Origin: Linyphia triangularis
Lineage: Eukaryota > Arthropoda > Arachnida > Araneae > Linyphiidae
Assembly: GCA_963978545.1 (NCBI GenBank)
Contig: OZ021724.1
Coordinates: forward strand, 29,749,933-29,813,932
Direction: 5' to 3'
Length of the DNA stretch: 64,000 nucleotides
The position numbers and the translations under genes are program-made. The notes beneath the pieces are model-generated. The model was not told where the DNA came from, did no database searches, and was given only the letters and a program-made list of their open reading frames with translations. Within the stretch, counting starts at the first letter, position 1. Each line of letters starts with the position of its first letter. Shown here in pieces: positions 58,805 through 64,000 of the stretch.

Positions 58805-60245
58805 GTGAGAATATATTTACCACTCCAATCCTGATCACTCTTATAAACACTGTTGCATACTTAAAACTGATTATTGGTCTTGTGCACAGCTACAGTTTAT
58901 TTACACATTAACCCCGATGTTGATTAGGCATAGGAATATCAAACATTACGACCTCAAACTAGTCAGTATATCTATACCACACCTATCCTGCTCACTCTTA
59001 TTAACAGTATTACATACGTAGATTATTTGTCTTTTACACAACTACAATTTATTGACACATTAACCCCGATCATGATTAGGCATAAGAATATCATGCATTA
59101 CGACCTCAAACTAGTCAGTATATCTATACTGTTAAGAAGAAACGCCGTATTAGATATTAACTTACTTGAACCGTTTTTCCCTGCTAGTTTTTCTAGCTAA
59201 GCACGGGTCTGTTTTGAATATCGCGGGAACCGCCCATCATCACTAGAAGTAATTCACTTCACTTTACTTCTATGTAACGAACAGTAAGTTTGATTTACTT
59301 GAATCTACTTAGGCGTTTATTTTTACTAATAATAATGTCATTTTTTTTTAAATACAAGTTCACTACTATTACGGACTTAATTTTATATCTTGTTTCCGTA
59401 ATTTTTGGAAATATTCTGAACTTATTTGCACTTGAAGTACTTTGCTAATATGAAATGCTTTATGCAAATCTGTTTCCCGGTCATGTGACAACCTTTCACC
59501 TATCTAAAACAGTTATATTGCATAATTCGTTCTCTAGGAGGGAGGATGAAATACTTATATTATTTCACTTGATGCAAATGCATTCCATGTTGTTTGAACG
59601 ATGTTCTTTTACCATTTTTAAAACTTGATACTTATGCTTCAATAAAAGTAACTTTTTATATTTATAACTTAAATTTATGTTCCGAGTTTAATTAACTACA
59701 ATCACCAATTTGCATCACGAGTTATATGAGCAAGTAGTTCTAAATTCCACTGCAATTGTAGAAACTCTGCAATTTTTGGAGGAACTATAAGTCTTAGCTC
59801 AATCATTAAAACCCAAATTCAATTCACAAGAATATTCACAGCCGACCAAACGGTATAGTGGTTAGCATGGGTGTTTGTAAATGTATGTTGGCTTGTCTAA
59901 TGACGAATGTTTTGGCACATTATAGCCCTTGTATTGCTGACGGCGCCAGATAATCTGAAAACAACCAACCAAGAATATTCACATATATCCTTACACTTAT
60001 TAGCAGTGACGCATATTTAAAATTGAGTATTGTACTCTTACACCAATACATTTTTACTACAATCCCAATATTGACAAGGCATAATATTATACATTACGAC
60101 TTCAAACAGGTAAGTAGTTATTTATACACCATTACTTATCCCTGTAGCACTTATTAACAGTGTTGCATACTTAAAACGGAGTATTGATCTTGTGCTCCAC
60201 TATAGCTTATTTACACATCAACCCCCAAGTTGGTTAGACATAAAA
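58779..60245 (+). repeat. Decayed tandem array derived from the exon 7/intron 7 junction
   Basis: A ~155-bp unit starting with the last ~25 nt of exon 7 and its donor is repeated downstream. Copies start at 58,779 (real), 58,936, 59,088 (partial), about 59,971 (start degraded) and 60,084. Each shows ACATTACGAC-TCAAAC, then TTAACAGT(G/A)TT(G/A)CATAC and ACACATTAACCCC-type sequence. The 60,084 copy keeps a donor-like CAG|GTAAGT. About 840 bp of other DNA, including a SINE, separates the two groups. Confidence 0.8.
59828..59983 (+). mobile_element. tRNA-derived SINE with target-site duplication
   Basis: A 130-bp body (59,841-59,970) is bracketed by the 13-bp direct repeat AAGAATATTCACA (59,828-59,840 and 59,971-59,983), a clear LINE-type target duplication. 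The head GGTATAGTGGTTAGCATGGG matches a pol III A box as in tRNA-Glu/Asp-derived SINEs. The B box is not clear. Inserted in the exon 7-derived array. Confidence 0.65.
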
Positions 60246-60819
60246 AATCTGAGAACATCCAAAAGTAGAACGTTAAAAAAGTCAATAATTTATGAATTAT
60301 TAACAGTAAAACTCTGCGATTTTTAAGTAAAGGCACTGAAAACGATCGGTTGTTTCTCCAAATATCAGATTTTTTTTTTTTTTTAATACAATTTCTGTAA
60401 AAATCCAATTGTCTTACTTTCAATCACTCAATAAATAAATTTAAAAAAAAAAAAATAGATTACTTTGTATCTGAGTCGCTTTGGAACTCGCCGCCTTACT
60501 AAGAATTTACTAATGTAAAAATATTTCAATATTTTATTCCACTGGATAAAGCAAAATGCTTCTCTTACACGAATTCTTAAGTAGTCTTAAAAAATATTAA
60601 GGAGAAATATTGGCGCTAAAATTACAGAAATATTTGGAATTAACTTTATGATTTCAGCTAAAAGTATTTATAACTATAAATTTGGATTCAAGTTCATCAA
60701 AACTAAGGATTTTCTACAAAATTGCCTTTTTTCATGGGGACTCATTAGAAACATGTATATTTTTTTTATATCGTTTTCAATAAATTGAAGTATTTATTTA
60801 AAGTATGTATTTGTGTAAT

Positions 60820-63460
60820 CGAGGCGGTGCGCGAAAAACCAAGTATCTTGCTAGATGCTCAGTCTACAAGGCCATAATCCTGAATTTTTAAACGAGTTTG
60901 ACGTCACAGCGCAAAGCTATGAAATTTTGAGTTGTTGTTCTGTTGATTTTGTTTGCACTTGTAAATGGTTTACTTTTTTCTTACGGATATTATTGTTTAC
61001 AATATTTTCGGTGAGTACATTTTTTTCAAAATATTAATATAAAAGCGGATGGAGATTCGGAATGATTCGGACCAAATGCGATTAGGTTGCATTCTATTTC
61101 AAAAACCATTTCTAAAAAATGGTCTTTGAAATCTTTAACGTATACTGCATTAAATATGTGTATATTAAGCCTAAGCTGTTTTCCTGTCAGATTTTATTAG
61201 GTAGCAATTTATTAATGATTTTCAATATTTGAACTGAGGAATCTAACCAAGTTTTGGGGTAATTTTCTAGTTATTGTTCATGATATTCTTAATGTAAGTG
61301 TATTTTTGTAAGGATTGAAAACAGATGTGGTATAGGACATTTAGATTTTTTTTTCTTTCTTTTTCTTTTGGCGTTTAGAAAATTCGCCAAAATTAAAAAC
61401 ACAGTAACTGAAAGAAGATTAAAATATAAATAATTAACTGAATTAAAATATAACTTAAAATAAAATCGTCGCCAAAAATATTTATTTTTTTTAAAAATGC
61501 CAGATAAAATTGCGCCAAAGAATGTCCTATACTACATCTGTACCAAGGATTAATTAGTGATCTTTCTGTGGATACTTATCTTCTTTACCGTGGCTTAAAT
61601 GTTGGCTTGGTAAATAAGGTGGGATTCTGTATTATAAATTTGTATATATGTATAATGATAGCATAAGTACCGAATACTAAATAACAAATTTTCTTATAAG
61701 AAACCAAACGCATGATGATTTGTATTCGCATATTCTAAAAGTATTAGAAATGTTTATTCAAATATTGTGTAGTTCGAGGCCATATTTTCTAGAAATTTCA
61801 AAAAGTTATCGGAGTTAAACATGAAGAAATTTTTTTGAAATTCAAAAATCAGAATTGCAGGAACTAGTATTGAAAAAGATGGATCTTCTTCCTGAAATTC
61901 CTGATCGACAATGTGATTGTGGAATGAAGATGAAAATTTGAAATGAATTTCGTTTGTCAGTGAGCATTACATATTTACTTAATTAGGCTCTTCACGCTGT
62001 TAAGGTTTCCAGCCTACCTTTCCATACCTTCCGATCTTTGGCCAGGGATCTTGCTTCCTCTAGACCATTTAAGTGATTCTTTTTTAGGTCTGATTGCATT
62101 TGACTTTGCCAAGTTGTCCTTGGCCTTCCTCTTTTCCTCTTGCCATCAGGAGCCCAAGAGAGAGAAACGTGTGTTAGATTCTCTTTTGGCATTCTTAATG
62201 CATAACCCGTCCATCGCCACCTTCTCTCACCGATTTCTTCTTCGATTGAAGTAATGTCCGCCCTTTCTAAAATTGCTTCGCTAATAATTTTAACAGGCCA
62301 AAAGATTTTAAGGATTCTTCTAATACAATTATTTTGAAAAATTTCAAGTTTAGCATTAACATACATTTAAAAAATTATGTCAAAATTCATAATGACAAAG
62401 TGAAATCTCAAAGTATGAAAAGAAAACTAGCCACTCTTTCTGTATGATTATATATGTATATTTTTTTTAATTAACCTATTTTAAAATTAAGTCTTGGTAT
62501 CGATGAGATTGATTTCTTTTGTTACCGCTATGCAATTTTTGATTTCCGAAACAGACACGACAGCATATCGAGACACTTGCTTCGATTGTCAAGCTGCCGT
62601 CGGAGTTTTCTGGGTTTCTTCCTAATCAAGGCATAAATGTGAGGCAGCTTCCCTTTAAAATTCCACCCAGAAGGCATCCGCCCTAGATTCTTGGAAATGT
62701 CTTTTGTTTGGACATGATAGTTTCAATTTAGATGAGATATTCTTTATCATTCTAGAACTCTGTTCATGGAAAAGCAACCAATTTCTAAAAAATTAAAATG
62801 AATTTAATTTACTTCGTAATACTCTTAAAAAGTTTTGTAAAAATGTCTTTGAATTATAAAAATATAACTTGTTTAATTACTGACTAAATTTTTAAACTAT
62901 GTTTTGCTTTAAATCTAGGTAAGAGAAGTTTCTTAAATATTAAAAGATATTTTTATATAATTAGTCTTTTTAAAGGAAGAATTTGTGGATAAAGGTTCAA
63001 TTTTTTCGTAAAGGAGTTTCTGGTTTTAAATAAAAGATTATTTATTGAAGTAAAAGATTATTTAAATAATTTTTTTAATATTGGTTTTGTATTTTAGTTT
63101 TTAAGAAAAATTAAACTGAAATTATTTCAGTGTAACCACCAATCAGTTTTGAAACAACAAGCTTTTGAATAAATTATTTTGAACAAATTAATTTTTTAAA
63201 ATTATTCCCTAAAATTATAAGAATTTTTAATTTATTCCTATACTTTAATTTAGAATAGATTATGTAGTTAGGCATTGTAAATATTCCAATTTTGATGCTT
63301 CTTCATCCATCTTCGTATGCAATCTTACCTAAAAAGTGAGTTGTGTTGGGTTTGCGCTGTGTCGTCACGATCTGGTTGTCTCGGGCCTGATACAACTATA
63401 ACACTCCGCTCGTGAAACTGAGCATCTAGCAAGACACTTGGTTTTTCGCGCACGGCCTCG
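60820..63460. mobile_element. 2.6-kb element with ~90-bp terminal inverted repeats
   Basis: Left end CGAGGCGGTGCGCGAAAAAC (from 60,820) and the reverse complement of the right end CGAGGCCGTGCGCGAAAAAC (to 63,460) match, continuing through CTTGCTAGATGCTCAG and about 50 bp further in through ACAGCGCAAA. The body is AT-rich with a LINE fragment inside and no transposase I recognise. A target duplication is not certain (TGTGTAA versus GTGTGAT). Confidence 0.7.
61992..62366 (-). pseudogene. LINE reverse-transcriptase C-terminus, 5'-truncated
   Basis: A 124-codon frame with NNCIRRILKIFWPVKI, ERRWRWTGYALRMPKE, LSWAPDGKRKRGRPRTTW and AKDRKVWKGRLETL. This is the familiar C-terminal tail of arthropod LINE endonuclease-reverse-transcriptase proteins (RTE/CR1-like). 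No RT core is present nearby, so it is a 3' fragment. Lies inside the 2.6-kb TIR element. Confidence 0.85.
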
Positions 63461-63738
63461 GTGTGATGAATCATATTAGAATATTACAGATTTAATAGAA
63501 TTTATAAGTTTGCTTTAAAATAATTTTTATCGTTACAAAAATGCAAATGCAATGCTAATCATTTTACAATGTATTCCTATACTTAATGGTTGGATGGAGT
63601 TTTCAATAAAGGCTAGATTATTTTAGTTGATTAAATTCGTTGCATTTCATTAAATTAACATTAAAATTATTTTAATCCATACGCACATAACGTATTTCCT
63701 AATAGCCATATCTTCTGATATTATATAAGCCTTTTCTA

Positions 63739-64000
63739 GTGTTACTGGACTCATTCCGACTTTTAGTGGTATGTCCCATAGATTTCGCTGGATTCTGCCA
63801 GTCTAAACTAGCTTACACTAGTTCTTAGATTACGCCATGTTTTTCGTACTATTTGTGCATACATCATTCTAATGACCTATAAAAGGCAGATATATTATGC
63901 GTTCCCGAACCAGAAGTCACTCGTCATTCTCCCAGTCTCTTAGAATTAAATTCGTTAGTTGCCATAACGACCTATTATTTCTTGACTCGAACACACTTGC
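63739..64000 (+). promoter_or_regulatory. TATA promoter-like sequence, possibly the start of an LTR
   Basis: GC-balanced DNA after AT-rich DNA, with TATAAAAGG at 63,878-63,886 and candidate initiators about 34-41 bp downstream (CCAGAAG, TCACTC), followed by C/T-rich sequence. TGTTACTGG at 63,739 could be a 5' LTR terminus. The other LTR and any gag/pol would lie beyond the window, so an LTR cannot be separated from a gene promoter. Confidence 0.35.

Noticed and set aside
59841..59912. Functional tRNA gene
   Set aside because: The A-box-like head is good, but there is no convincing B box or acceptor-stem pairing; a 13-bp target duplication shows it is a SINE.

Overview
This is an AT-rich eukaryotic window. 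Intron/exon structure, arthropod-type core promoter signals and the mix of a jockey-like LINE, a Tc1 element and many fold-back elements point to an arthropod, plausibly an arachnid; the species cannot be fixed from sequence alone. The only clear host gene is a class II DYRK protein kinase on the + strand. It starts in a GC-rich promoter near 26.3 kb and continues past the right edge, and its first intron is about 22 kb of repeat-rich DNA. Most of the remaining DNA is mobile or fold-back DNA.

Region 1-19.3 kb is dominated by a near-perfect 15-kb palindrome (about 1,642-16,641, 23-nt loop at 9,134-9,156). Each 7.5-kb arm carries, from outside to inside: an ETS/CRE/E-box cluster; four tandem ~157-bp repeats with paired TGACGTCA sites; a short CCAAT/AP-1 promoter; an intronless AlkB-type 2-oxoglutarate/Fe(II) dioxygenase reading frame with a PC4-like tail; a second 173-codon frame; ~1.5 kb of AT-rich ~110-bp tandem repeats; a second CCAAT/AP-1 promoter with a 57-codon frame; and ~3.1 kb of very AT-rich DNA. 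Both sides are flanked by arrays of the ETS motif ACCGGAAGT; the right array is interrupted by a dead Tc1-like transposon (17.59-19.14 kb).

Region 19.3-25 kb is a decayed jockey/X-element-like LINE on the minus strand (gag with zinc knuckles, endonuclease, reverse transcriptase, RNase H, 3' UTR and poly(A)), itself hit by a terminal-inverted-repeat insertion. Region 25-48 kb is the start and first intron of the kinase gene. It holds a dispersed repeat in two copies, two families of fold-back elements (one nested in the other), a GC-richer block with an arthropod-style core promoter (30.5-30.8 kb), a relic that looks like a Transib/RAG1-like transposase (32.5-33.0 kb), solo LINE 3' ends, and a 3.5-kb inverted pair with broken unknown frames (44.6-48.2 kb).

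Region 48.3-58.8 kb carries six kinase exons. They encode a Ser-rich N-terminus, the NAPA/DH-box region, the glycine loop, the ATP lysine, the C-helix Glu and the HCDLKP catalytic loop; the DFG motif and the rest lie beyond the window. The introns carry several fold-back elements, and just after the last exon there is a decayed tandem array containing copies of the exon's 3' end and its splice donor. A 2.6-kb element with ~90-bp terminal inverted repeats and a promoter-like, possibly LTR, sequence close the window.

The best candidate for something undescribed is the AlkB-PC4 palindrome: a bounded, duplicated, regulatory-site-rich element with an intact catalytic signature in both arms and no transposase that I recognise.
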